From: Caldilineaceae bacterium
Lineage (GTDB): Bacteria > Chloroflexota > Anaerolineae > Caldilineales > Caldilineaceae
Reading direction: 5' to 3'
DNA length: 26,417 nucleotides
Assembly: GCA_014879855.1 (NCBI GenBank)
Contig: JACSRH010000249.1
Location: forward strand, 1-26,417
Within the stretch, counting starts at the first letter, position 1. Each line of letters opens with the position of its first letter. Both the position numbers and the translations under genes were made by a program. Below the pieces are notes generated by a model, which was given only the letters and a program-made list of their open reading frames with translations, ran no database searches and was not told where the DNA came from. Shown piece after piece: positions 1 through 8,816 of the stretch.

Positions 1-343
<343 letters not shown>

Positions 344-431
344 CAGATCCCTGAGATTATACGCAAAAGAGTCGAGGTCAACGCTCTTTACCGCTCCAAA
401 CTCCCTTGAGACCCCATTCCCCCCCGCACGC

Positions 432-3400
432 TTACCTGATAGCGAGTGGCAGATACAAGGTGTTGCCTATCTCCAGCAGCGAGATGCGCGCCACTGTCGG
501 ATCCTGCGTCACCGCGCCAGCAAACTCTGCACGCACGTGCACCACATCGAAGCCAGGGCGGTTATGCCACAGCGCGTCACTGACAAGCGACTGTCCGGCC
601 ACGCGGCTCACGCCTTCATCGACCTCGCTGTACGCAGCATTGGAAGGCAGAAGGTTCATCAGGCTCGTCAGAATCGTTCCTTGCAACACGTTCAGCGCCG
701 GCGCAAAGAGATCGTCCTGCGGATTGCCCGTCACGATGACCTTGGCGTCCGGTTCGCAGGCAAGCAGTTGCTGGACAAAGTCGTGCACCACCTGCGCCTG
801 GGCCAGCCGCCGCGCGGCCGAGTTGAGCAGCGGCGGCTGGATCGCACCATAGCGCGGGCTATCCATCCCCTTGTTGTCAAAATACACAGCGATGACAAAG
901 AGCGTTTCGCCGCTAAAGCTGAATTGCGCCGCGAGCGGCTTGCGACCATCCATAAAGCTGGGTGCGTTAACGCCGATGCGTCCAGGATTGAACGCAAGGG
1001 TCGCCTGCCCACTGCTGCATAACACGCTGTTTTCCGCGCCGGCGTCGCCAGGGCGCGCGGCAAGCTCAAGGCGCGCCGGGTTATAGAGAAACCCCAACCG
1101 TACATTGCTGCCCAGCGCGCCGCCATCTTCGGCGTCGAGCGGGTCGATCTGCGTAAAGCTGTAGGTTGGGCCGCCCGCGCTCTGCACCGCTGTGATCAGC
1201 CGGCTGAAGGTGACATTGGCCGCCGCCACGCCGTCGTCGAGGCTGCCGTTGTCGTCGCCAACTTCTTCCAGCACAAGCAGGTCAGGACTGTCCAGCCGCT
1301 CCACCACCAGGGCGGCCTCCGTGGAGAAAACCGTCTGCGCATCGGCCCCGCTCAGCGCGGCGACGTTCAGTTCGCCCACCGTTAAGTAGAGGCTGTCGTG
1401 CGTCAGCGTCGTCGTCTCTTGGCTGACCTGTCCCGTGCGATCAACAATCAACGGCGCCGTAACCTGCACCCGATAGCGGGCGTCGAAAGCGTCCATCACG
1501 CCGACAACCGGCGTCGTGAAGACCGCGCCGGCATCGACCACCGGCCAATGGGCGCCGGCAGGGTAAAGCCGCGCGTCGAGCCGGATCACCTCCGGGTTGG
1601 CGTCATCCGGCTGGGCAAGCACACCGCCGCGTGCGCTGCGCGGCCCCGCGTCGAGCCCCTCATCGGCCACCACCCAGAGCGCACCACCGGCATCCGTGGC
1701 GCCAACGACCAACGCGTTGTCGATCTGCACGCGCATGCCTTCCAGACTCTCGTAAAAATCAAGGCCGTCCGTCGCCGGATCGAACACAGCCAGCGCATCG
1801 TCCTCAATTATTTGGCTGGGCGGCACGCGGCCGGCGCACCCGATCCCCATGGCCGGGGGCAACGCATGATTGGTGGAAATCCGCGTCACCGTCGGGTTGA
1901 TCAGACGCGTGGTTGTCAGTTCATCGGCGCGGTTGGTCGGCTTCACCTCGGCGACCTGGCCGAGCACGAGCACATCATCGCCCACCGTTGCGGTGGGCGA
2001 CACGCCGGTGGTCACGAAAATGCCCTCCGACGTAGCCGGATTGCTGTCCGGCGCGGCGGATTGCATGTAGAAGCCGTTGCCGCTCAACACGGTGACAATG
2101 CCGCGCGTCGTCACCGTGGCGCCCGCCAGCAGAGAGGTGTGGCTGGCGCCTTGAATCGTGTAAATGGGGGTAATGTCGCCGAGACCGCTGGTGGCTTCAT
2201 ACGCGCCGGCATCGCAGCCATTGCCCAGCGGCCGGATGATGCCGCGTTGGTCGCGCGCATACTGGGCGCCACAGCCAATGGTAGTGGCCGGGGCGCGATC
2301 GATGGCAAGGCTGTCGATGCGCAGCGCGTGGGTCAGCGTGGGGCCGCTGTTATCTTGCAGCGGGCCGAGGAAAGGATCGGTGTTGACCAGGTCGCCGGCG
2401 CCGCGCAGCCCACACGTGTCCGCGCTTTCGACATTGTAGCCGTCGGAGTTGATAAACCCGGCGCTATTGGCGCAGTTGTCCCCTTCCGGCGCGTTGGCGA
2501 TGATGGCGCCAGACAAGGCCAGCGAACCTTCGTCGTTAAAGATATTGCCGCCCGCGCCCGCCGCACTGTTGGCGTTGAAGGTGACAAAGCGCGCCGTGGC
2601 GGTGACGCGATTGGAAAGTCCGCCGCCGTTGTCGCCGGCGCGATTCTGGCTGATGGTGCTGTTGGCGATCGTCAACGCGCCACTGGCATGGTCGATGCCG
2701 CCGCCAGTATTGGCCTGGTTGTGGTCGATGAGGCTGGCGCTGATGGCCAGGATGCCGCTGTTAAAAATGGCGCCGCCCGCTGCCGTCGCGGTGTTGTAAG
2801 CCATGCGCGTCGTATCGAGCGTGGTAGTGGCGCCGACGCCGTTGTTCAGAAGCCCGCCACCGCTGCCGGTCACATTGTTGCTCATCACCGTGGAGGCGGT
2901 CACGGTCAGGTTGCTTGCTGTGCTGCCTGTGTTGACAAGAGCGCTGCCGCTGTTGCCGGTCACTTCCACCCGATTCAGCGTCGCCCTTGCAACTTGGTTG
3001 TACAATCCGCCGCCCTGATTGGCGTTCACTTTGCTGTCGGCGATGGTCAGCACACCTTGCTCGACATTGACAATGCCATAGCCGCCGAGGTTGTCGTTGA
3101 CCACAACGTTACTCAGCATCATGCTCCCCGCGGCGTTGCGGAGGCCGCCGCCCTGATTGGCGCTGACAGAGGCGTGGCGCAAGGTCAATTCTCCGCGGGA
3201 GCGAACGCCGCCGCCCGCATCGGCAATTGCCGCAAGGCCGTTGCGGATCGCGACGCCCTGGATTGTGACATGCGCGCCCGGTTGAATATCAAAGACACGA
3301 TCCAGCGCGCGGCCGTCGATCACAATGGTCGGTGCAAGCGCGGCCGCGGCCGCCCCGGTCGCCATGCCGTCGATAGAGAGCGTGCCGGTAATATCGAGGT

Positions 3401-5084
3401 CGCCAGTCGCGGCCGCGTCTTCATCAGCGCCGGCAACCGCCAACGTGATGGTGACGGGTCGCGCCAGTGCGCTGTCAAAGAGGATCGTATCGCCTCCGCC
3501 ACCGGCCACACAACCGCCTACAGCCGTGTCAGTATTAGCAGAAAGCACCGCTTCGCGCAACGAGCAGACGCCATCTTCGGCGAGTACATCACTGGCAGTA
3601 TTCACCACAATCGGCGCGCCAGTCTGGGGCGCAACGCCGCTGGCAAGCAGCCATTGATAAGCGCCCAGCAAATCGAGCCTGCCGGCGCCGTACTCGTTGT
3701 CAGGCCCGGCTGCACCCAGATCAAACGCGCTGCTGAGCAGCGCGGCTTCCTGGCGGGCAATGATCAGATCGGGGAACGCGCTCAACAGCAACGCCACTCC
3801 GCCCGCCACATGCGGGGCCGCCAGCGAAGTGCCCGTGCTGTTATCCACATAGCCGCCGCCGCGATCGGTGGTGCGGATAGCAACCCCGGGCGCCATCAAA
3901 GCTGGATAGATTGCCGGCGCGCCGTTGCAAGACGATGGCCCGCGGCCACTCCCGGCGTACAGTTGATCGTTGTCGGCAATGGCGCCCACGGCAAACGCCG
4001 ACGGGTTGTTGGCCGGGCTGCGGCTGGTGGCAGATGCAGGGCCGCTGTTGCCCGCGGCAAAAATGGGCAAAATCCCTGCCGCACGCAACGCCTGCAAATC
4101 CAGCTCGAACGCAAGATTGCAGCCGGGTGAGGTCAACGTCCACGAATTGTTGACCACCTGCGGCGCATCGTCCGTGGCCGGGTTGCCGTCGGGGTCGAGC
4201 AGCCACTGAAAAGCAAGATGGATGGCAGTGGCCGTCGATTCGCCGCGATCGTTGAAGATACGCGCAGCGATCCAACGCGCCTGGGGCGCTACGCCAATCG
4301 CACTGCCACCGGCAGCGCCGCCGACCATCACGCCCATCGTCCAGGTGCCATGGCCGTTGAAATCCACAGGCGACGCGCGCTGGCCGTAAGGATCGAACCA
4401 GCTATTTGCGCCGCCCCGCCAGCGACTGGCCAGTTCGGAATGGCTGAGATCGACGCCGGTGTCCAGATTGGCGACGACCACGCCCTGCCCTTGCCAGCCT
4501 AGCCCCCACAGCGCCGGTGCGTTGACGCCGGCGAGATTAGCCTCCACACCGCCGCCTTGCGCCAGCGACAATTCGACTGCATCGGGCGCGATGGTGAGCA
4601 CGTCTGGCTGGTTGGATAGCTCACGGATGACGGCAGGCGTGGCAGTTACAGAAAAGCCATTGAAAATCCAGAAAGGAATGACACGGCTGACCGTGCCCTG
4701 GCTGCGCCGGCTCTCCAGCAGAGGTTCAAGGCGCGCCTGGCTGTCCGCGGCAAATTCACGTTGCTGAATAAGGGAGTTCTGGTCGTGCGCGCCCGCGCTG
4801 GCTACGCTGGCCTGTTCGCGCAAAGTCACAATCACCGTGATTTGCTCGTCTGCCCGTAACGTGTCGAGCGTTGTCCACACCGCCGGGTCGATCTTCGTGA
4901 CATCACCCGTCGTCTGCACCTGTAGCGCAGATGGGATCGACGCCTGCGCTGAGACAGCAGAAACCGAGTTTCTTTGCGAAATCCGGTTGACAGACAGGAC
5001 AAGGGGCTGTGCTGCGGAGACGTGCTGGCCAGAAATCGCCGCCAACACGCCCCAAAGCAACACTGTACTTATAACTCGCCTCAC
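432..5084 (-). CDS. Secreted subtilase (S8) with CSLREA/beta-helix region and a degenerate EEP-nuclease-like C-terminus
   Basis: This is a 1550-aa exported protein. Residues 1-25 form a Sec signal peptide. About 60-175 resembles a subtilase propeptide. Residues 195-480 are the S8 peptidase with an intact triad: D208 (VVANLDTGVD), H245 (NGHGTW), S420 (GTSLAAPHVAGG), with oxyanion N346 (AAGNSGP). A CSLREA motif (507-512) opens a parallel beta-helix with many GGG-(I/L)-xN turns to about 900, then a choice-of-anchor-Q-like segment to about 965. Residues 970-1230 hold OB/LTD-like strands. Residues 1232-1530 resemble the secreted ExeM-type endonuclease/exonuclease/phosphatase fold, but most catalytic positions are replaced. 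The protein ends in LYLPLAIR. The start is GTG, chosen because GGGGAG lies 6 bases upstream and the signal peptide follows at once. It is the last gene of the minus-strand surface cluster, 73 bases after the 194-aa gene. The substrate is unknown. Confidence 0.9.
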   Translation of the reverse strand: MRRVISTVLLWGVLAAISGQHVSAAQPLVLSVNRISQRNSVSAVSAQASIPSALQVQTTGDVTKIDPAVWTTLDTLRADEQITVIVTLREQASVASAGAHDQNSLIQQREFAADSQARLEPLLESRRSQGTVSRVIPFWIFNGFSVTATPAVIRELSNQPDVLTIAPDAVELSLAQGGGVEANLAGVNAPALWGLGWQGQGVVVANLDTGVDLSHSELASRWRGGANSWFDPYGQRASPVDFNGHGTWTMGVMVGGAAGGSAIGVAPQARWIAARIFNDRGESTATAIHLAFQWLLDPDGNPATDDAPQVVNNSWTLTSPGCNLAFELDLQALRAAGILPIFAAGNSGPASATSRSPANNPSAFAVGAIADNDQLYAGSGRGPSSCNGAPAIYPALMAPGVAIRTTDRGGGYVDNSTGTSLAAPHVAGGVALLLSAFPDLIIARQEAALLSSAFDLGAAGPDNEYGAGRLDLLGAYQWLLASGVAPQTGAPIVVNTASDVLAEDGVCSLREAVLSANTDTAVGGCVAGGGGDTILFDSALARPVTITLAVAGADEDAAATGDLDITGTLSIDGMATGAAAAALAPTIVIDGRALDRVFDIQPGAHVTIQGVAIRNGLAAIADAGGGVRSRGELTLRHASVSANQGGGLRNAAGSMMLSNVVVNDNLGGYGIVNVEQGVLTIADSKVNANQGGGLYNQVARATLNRVEVTGNSGSALVNTGSTASNLTVTASTVMSNNVTGSGGGLLNNGVGATTTLDTTRMAYNTATAAGGAIFNSGILAISASLIDHNQANTGGGIDHASGALTIANSTISQNRAGDNGGGLSNRVTATARFVTFNANSAAGAGGNIFNDEGSLALSGAIIANAPEGDNCANSAGFINSDGYNVESADTCGLRGAGDLVNTDPFLGPLQDNSGPTLTHALRIDSLAIDRAPATTIGCGAQYARDQRGIIRPLGNGCDAGAYEATSGLGDITPIYTIQGASHTSLLAGATVTTRGIVTVLSGNGFYMQSAAPDSNPATSEGIFVTTGVSPTATVGDDVLVLGQVAEVKPTNRADELTTTRLINPTVTRISTNHALPPAMGIGCAGRVPPSQIIEDDALAVFDPATDGLDFYESLEGMRVQIDNALVVGATDAGGALWVVADEGLDAGPRSARGGVLAQPDDANPEVIRLDARLYPAGAHWPVVDAGAVFTTPVVGVMDAFDARYRVQVTAPLIVDRTGQVSQETTTLTHDSLYLTVGELNVAALSGADAQTVFSTEAALVVERLDSPDLLVLEEVGDDNGSLDDGVAAANVTFSRLITAVQSAGGPTYSFTQIDPLDAEDGGALGSNVRLGFLYNPARLELAARPGDAGAENSVLCSSGQATLAFNPGRIGVNAPSFMDGRKPLAAQFSFSGETLFVIAVYFDNKGMDSPRYGAIQPPLLNSAARRLAQAQVVHDFVQQLLACEPDAKVIVTGNPQDDLFAPALNVLQGTILTSLMNLLPSNAAYSEVDEGVSRVAGQSLVSDALWHNRPGFDVVHVRAEFAGAVTQDPTVARISLLEIGNTLYLPLAIR

Positions 5085-5090
5085 ACCGAT

Positions 5091-5096
5091 CTCCCC
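5091..5096 (-). promoter_or_regulatory. RBS that decides the GTG start of the subtilase gene
   Basis: On the minus strand GGGGAG sits 6 bases before the GTG at 5084-5082. No ATG in the same frame gives a better start, and the signal peptide MRRVISTVLLWGVLAA follows directly. Confidence 0.6.
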
Positions 5097-5130
5097 TACA
5101 TCCTAAATAATTCCATACCCATGGCATGAA

Positions 5131-5158
5131 TTCGCCCTTCGCAACTCGCCCCTCGCGC
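5131..5158. repeat. Four degenerate heptamers (YTCGCNN)
   Basis: The plus strand reads TTCGCCC, TTCGCAA, CTCGCCC, CTCGCGC in immediate succession, i.e. four 7-base units sharing YTCGC. The last unit touches the stop codon (TAG, 5160-5158 on the minus strand) of the 194-aa gene. The array lies in the 73-base gap before the subtilase gene. Tandem heptamers of this kind are known in some filamentous bacteria; whether this one is part of a genome-wide family cannot be seen here. Confidence 0.5.
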
Positions 5159-5742
5159 TACTGGGCCGTCACTGACTCCACGCGCAGGTCGCCCATGACC
5201 ACCGCCACCTGCGAACCGGGCTTGATGTTGTTGCCGGCGTTCGGGTAGTGCATAAAGTAGGTGCGATCCTGTTCGAGCGCCTTGTGATGCATCATCCCTT
5301 CGGGCGCGAGTAAGAGGGCGCCACTTTTTTCGTCAACAAGGTTGGGCATCGATTCATGGCTGCCCAGCACCGGCAGCGCCTTGGCGAGATCGACCACGCG
5401 GTAGCGAAAATCGACCAGGCCGCCGCTCGCGGTCACACCGACGAGCCGGATGCGAATTCCGAACTCTTCCTCCAACTGCGCCGGCGTCAGCACGCGCGTG
5501 ACGCCTGTCACCGGCGCTTTGCAGAAGACGCCATCCACAGTTGCATAATCGCTGACCGAGAAGGCGATCAATTCGTTAGCGGTCTGTACAGGAGCAGCAG
5601 GCGCCGGCGCAAACCACAATCGATATGCAAAAATACTGATTGCCGCAATTGCTGCTGTGGCCAGCGCAGCAATGAGGACGATCCAGAAAACACGTCGATT
5701 GACAACCGGGGTGGATTTCGTTTCTGTAACCATTTCACTCAT
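5158..5742 (-). CDS. Membrane-anchored protein of unknown function (194 aa)
   Basis: I do not recognise a named family. The protein has a short charged N-terminus, one strongly hydrophobic segment (about residues 18-42, RVFWIVLIAALATAAIAAIS) and then an extracytoplasmic domain of about 150 residues. The domain contains a single cysteine (GVFCKAPV), a LVDEKSGALLLAP segment, a MMHHK stretch and a C-terminal beta-rich part with NAGNNIKPGSQVAVVMGDLR. The MMHHK histidines and methionines could contact copper, but this is speculation. The ATG at 5742 has AGGAG (5750-5754) 7 bases upstream. It lies 137 bases after the third cupredoxin gene, separated from it by a perfect 15-bp hairpin, so it may be expressed at a different level. 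Its position suggests a role in assembling or tethering the copper proteins. Confidence 0.7.
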   Translation of the reverse strand: MSEMVTETKSTPVVNRRVFWIVLIAALATAAIAAISIFAYRLWFAPAPAAPVQTANELIAFSVSDYATVDGVFCKAPVTGVTRVLTPAQLEEEFGIRIRLVGVTASGGLVDFRYRVVDLAKALPVLGSHESMPNLVDEKSGALLLAPEGMMHHKALEQDRTYFMHYPNAGNNIKPGSQVAVVMGDLRVESVTAQ

Positions 5743-5823
5743 ATACTTGCTCCTGAGCGTGACCCTCCTGCCATTTGCAGAAGGCTTTGCGTCCTGTCTA
5801 CATCCGTGTTCTGTTACTGGACC

Positions 5824-5861
5824 GACTGGTCACACGCGTGGAAGGCCGCGTGTGACCAGTC
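5824..5861 (-). terminator. Perfect 15-bp hairpin after the third cupredoxin gene
   Basis: The arms 5824-5838 (GACTGGTCACACGCG) and 5847-5861 are exact reverse complements with an 8-base loop. The hairpin starts 18 bases past the stop codon of the 975-aa gene and is followed on the minus strand by a mixed sequence without a clear run of U. It could be a terminator, a partial terminator that sets operon stoichiometry, or an mRNA-stabilising 3' structure. Confidence 0.55.
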
Positions 5862-5879
5862 CGCTCATCTACGCCCGGT

Positions 5880-8807
5880 TCACGGCCCAAAGATCGTGGT
5901 TGTGGAGCGCTTCGAGGTAAACTCATCGAAGTACTGCGTCCCGGTCAGCGTGCCCGCCAAGCCGGCCACCGGCCCCATCCGCACGGATTCGAGCGTGTAG
6001 GCGCTGGTGTTCAGGTTGTTGCGCACCTGGCGCCGCACCCCATCGACGTAGAGGGCAAAGGACGTGCTGTTCCCGGATTGCCAGACGACCTCGACGGCCT
6101 GTGGCGCGTTGGCCAGCGTCACCCAGCCGGTGTTGGTGGCGCCGCCCGCCCGCATCACCACGCCGCGAATCTGCGGGGCGCTGGCCGGGTTGGGTCGCCG
6201 ATACTGGATGGCGAAGACCGTGTTGTTGCTGGCGTTCAGAGCTGCAAAGATCGTTACGCCGGCGTTTGGTGCACGCGAACCATTCGGATGGAAGTAGAAG
6301 CGCGCGCCATAGCTGGTCAGCGCATCGGGCGTGGCGTCGGTCACATAGGCCATCGCGCCCGGCGCAATTGCCACCTGCATTCCCCACGCACCGCCATTCA
6401 TCGCAGCGCCCGGCGTCACGTTGACGGCGCCGGTGGATGCACTCCATGCGCCCACGCCACCGCTCTCGAAGCTGTCGGTGAAGAGCAGATCATCGATGCT
6501 CAGCGTGACGCTGACCGGCAGGCTCCAGTTGCCCGCGGCGTCCCGCGTCCGCACGGAGAGGACATAGCCGCCGGTCAGCCAGGTCGAGACGTCGACCGTG
6601 GCCGCCAGATCCGCGCCATTGGCGTTGGGCGTCAGCGTCATCGCCGCACCGTTGCCCTGGCCGGGATCGGCGCCGACAAACCATTCCGCCGCGCTGACCG
6701 TGGTCAGCGTTTCCACGGTGCTGGCGGTCAGCGACACAGACGACGCAGAGTTGGTCGGATTTGGCGTCACTGCCACGCTGTTCACCGTGGGCGGGGTGCG
6801 GTCGATCAGCAGCGTTGCGGTGCTGGTCATGCCCCAGTTGCCGGCGATGTCCTGACCGTGAACGGCAATCTGATGCGCGCCTTCCGCAAGCTGGCTCAGG
6901 TTGATCAGCGGGATAAAGGCATAAGCATCCTCCGCGGGGCTGTCGTAGAGGCCGTCGATCGGCGTGAAGGGGAAGCCCGCACCGTCAGCGCCGATCAGAC
7001 CGATGAAGCCTTCGACGCGCAGAATGTTCGAAGCGACGGGGCCCGCGCCGGGCTCGGTGACCCGGGCGTCCACCCGCACCGCGGGCCGGCTGGGGTTGAT
7101 GCCGGTTGCGCCGTTGTTCGGGCTGGGCGCCACCGTGACATTGCTGGTCGCGGGGCCGCTGCGGTCGATCAGCAGATCAATCGTGGCAGGCGCGCCCCAC
7201 AGACCGGTGGCGTCCTGGCTGCGCACTGAGATGGTGTTGACGCCTTCAGGCAGCGCGGACAGCGCAGCCGACGGGATGGTGGCGGTGATGCTGGCGACGG
7301 GCGCCATGACATTCAGCCCCATCGCGACGCCGGCGCCCGGCGTCACTGCACCGATGTAATACTCGGCGGCCACAATGTTGCTGTTGCCGCTGCCGGCGTC
7401 GCTGGCTGTACCGCCCAGGGCCACGTTGACATTGCCCTGGCTGGGATTGGGCGAGAGCGTCAGCGCTGAAGTAGCCGGGCCGGCATTATCGGCGCTCAGC
7501 AGCACCAGGTTGTACGCGCCCCAGTTGCCGGCGCTGTCCTGGCCGCGCACATAGACGGAGTGATTGCCCGGCGTCAATGTCTGCAACATCGACGCTGGAA
7601 TCGTGCCGTTGACAGCCTCGGTTGGCGCATCGAAAGCGCCGTCATCAGCAGCCATCGCGGTGGGAGCAGCCATCGTATCGTCGAGCACAAATTCCGCCGC
7701 GCTGATGTTGCTGGCGCCGCTGTCGGCGTCGCTGAGTTGGGCGCTGACGATGATGTCACCGCCATTTGCCGTGAGCGCCAGATTTGCCGCGACAGGGCCG
7801 GTGGCGTCATTGCCGCCGCCAGGGCCGACCGTGGGAATCTCGACGAACGTCATCATGCCGCCGTAGCCGGCTGCACGATTGTTGTGCAGCATCAGGCTGC
7901 CGGCATGGACGGCAAAGCGCGCGCCAGCCGGGGTCGAAGCGGGCACAGTGGCAATGGCGTCGAGCGTCGCGCCGGGCGCCACCGTCTCCGCGATCACGGT
8001 GTAGGCGTTGCTCAAGGTGGATGTATTGTTCGACCGCAGGTTGCCGTCCGTGGCGATCACCTGCTGCGTCAGGCCGAGCAGCCCCATCGAGTGATGCAGC
8101 GCGCCAGCGTTGACGTAGCGCAACAACACACGGTCGCCCGCCGCCACTGTAATGGGCGCAGTGGCCGGATAGGCGACGCCATTGATCAGCTCGTAACGCG
8201 TGGCAAAGTTGCTCATGTTGAAGCTCGCCGGCGCGGCGCTGGTGTTGAGCGCCGGGTCGATCTCGCTGAGCACCAGCACGGCCTCTACATTGTAGCCGGT
8301 GGACGCGTTGTTGTAGGCCTGGTTGGGCGTGGCCGGGCGCACGATCAAGGCGCCGTGCAGCCCCATCGCCGTCTGATAGAGCGAACCTGGCAGCAGCCCC
8401 GCCTCATAGAGGAAAATGCCTGGCTCGCCCGCCGTAAAGGTGTACGTCACCGAACTGTTGCTGGGCGCTCCTGTGCGGTCAAGCGGCAAAGCCTGGCCGT
8501 GAAAGAAGATGCCCGTCGCGGCTGGCAGGCGGTTGTTGAGCGTCACCTGCACCACATCTCCCTGCGTGACCGTCAACACGGGGCCGCCGGATTGCGTCAC
8601 CGTGGGGTTGCCCGCACACGCACCGAGCGTGTAGCCCCACACCGGGAGCGTCGTCGCATCCGGCAGCGTGGTCGAGCCGGTGGTTGCGCAGAGTTCGAAC
8701 GTTACGTCAGGCGCCTGGGCCATTGCCGGCTGTGGATGGAAAGCCATCGCCAGCAGCAAGGCCAACACGCCGATCCATAGATGTTGCTTAATAAACTTGG
8801 TCATCAT
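5880..8807 (-). CDS. Secreted cupredoxin-like protein lacking copper ligands, with four Ig-like repeats and a lectin-like C-terminus
   Basis: This is a 975-aa exported protein with signal peptide 1-31 (cleavage near AMAQA). Residues 32-325 form two cupredoxin domains homologous to those of the two upstream proteins: LSEIDPALN and YELINGVAYP match LSEVDPYLS/YWLINGRGFP and LSEVWNEAH/FGLLNGRVYP. The copper motifs have decayed. HWHG has become FFHG, HCH has become YEAG, and the second-domain HPHG position reads GLLG (one His, HHSMG, survives). Residues 335-773 are four Ig-like repeats of about 100-120 residues, each ending in V(R/H)xxDxAGNW-like motifs (VRGQDSAGNWG, VRSQDATGLWG, VHGQDIAGNWG, VRTRDAAGNWS). 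Residues 775-975 look like a concanavalin/LamG-type jelly roll. The RBS AAGGAG (8813-8818) overlaps the stop codon of the preceding gene, so translation is probably coupled. A structural partner role is inferred. Confidence 0.85.
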   Translation of the reverse strand: MMTKFIKQHLWIGVLALLLAMAFHPQPAMAQAPDVTFELCATTGSTTLPDATTLPVWGYTLGACAGNPTVTQSGGPVLTVTQGDVVQVTLNNRLPAATGIFFHGQALPLDRTGAPSNSSVTYTFTAGEPGIFLYEAGLLPGSLYQTAMGLHGALIVRPATPNQAYNNASTGYNVEAVLVLSEIDPALNTSAAPASFNMSNFATRYELINGVAYPATAPITVAAGDRVLLRYVNAGALHHSMGLLGLTQQVIATDGNLRSNNTSTLSNAYTVIAETVAPGATLDAIATVPASTPAGARFAVHAGSLMLHNNRAAGYGGMMTFVEIPTVGPGGGNDATGPVAANLALTANGGDIIVSAQLSDADSGASNISAAEFVLDDTMAAPTAMAADDGAFDAPTEAVNGTIPASMLQTLTPGNHSVYVRGQDSAGNWGAYNLVLLSADNAGPATSALTLSPNPSQGNVNVALGGTASDAGSGNSNIVAAEYYIGAVTPGAGVAMGLNVMAPVASITATIPSAALSALPEGVNTISVRSQDATGLWGAPATIDLLIDRSGPATSNVTVAPSPNNGATGINPSRPAVRVDARVTEPGAGPVASNILRVEGFIGLIGADGAGFPFTPIDGLYDSPAEDAYAFIPLINLSQLAEGAHQIAVHGQDIAGNWGMTSTATLLIDRTPPTVNSVAVTPNPTNSASSVSLTASTVETLTTVSAAEWFVGADPGQGNGAAMTLTPNANGADLAATVDVSTWLTGGYVLSVRTRDAAGNWSLPVSVTLSIDDLLFTDSFESGGVGAWSASTGAVNVTPGAAMNGGAWGMQVAIAPGAMAYVTDATPDALTSYGARFYFHPNGSRAPNAGVTIFAALNASNNTVFAIQYRRPNPASAPQIRGVVMRAGGATNTGWVTLANAPQAVEVVWQSGNSTSFALYVDGVRRQVRNNLNTSAYTLESVRMGPVAGLAGTLTGTQYFDEFTSKRSTTTIFGP

Positions 8808-8816
8808 GATCGCTCC

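Noticed and set aside
344..431. Possible terminator between the HerA-like and subtilase genes (AAAGAG at 366-371 with CTCTTT at 384-389)
   Set aside because: Only six A/T-rich pairs with a 12-base loop and no T run; too weak to call although the genes converge here.
1398..4130. Open frame of 910 codons on the plus strand
   Set aside because: It lies fully antisense to the subtilase gene, which has an intact catalytic triad and signal peptide. The translated sequence is Arg/His/Ala-rich without domains, as expected for a mirror frame in GC-rich DNA.
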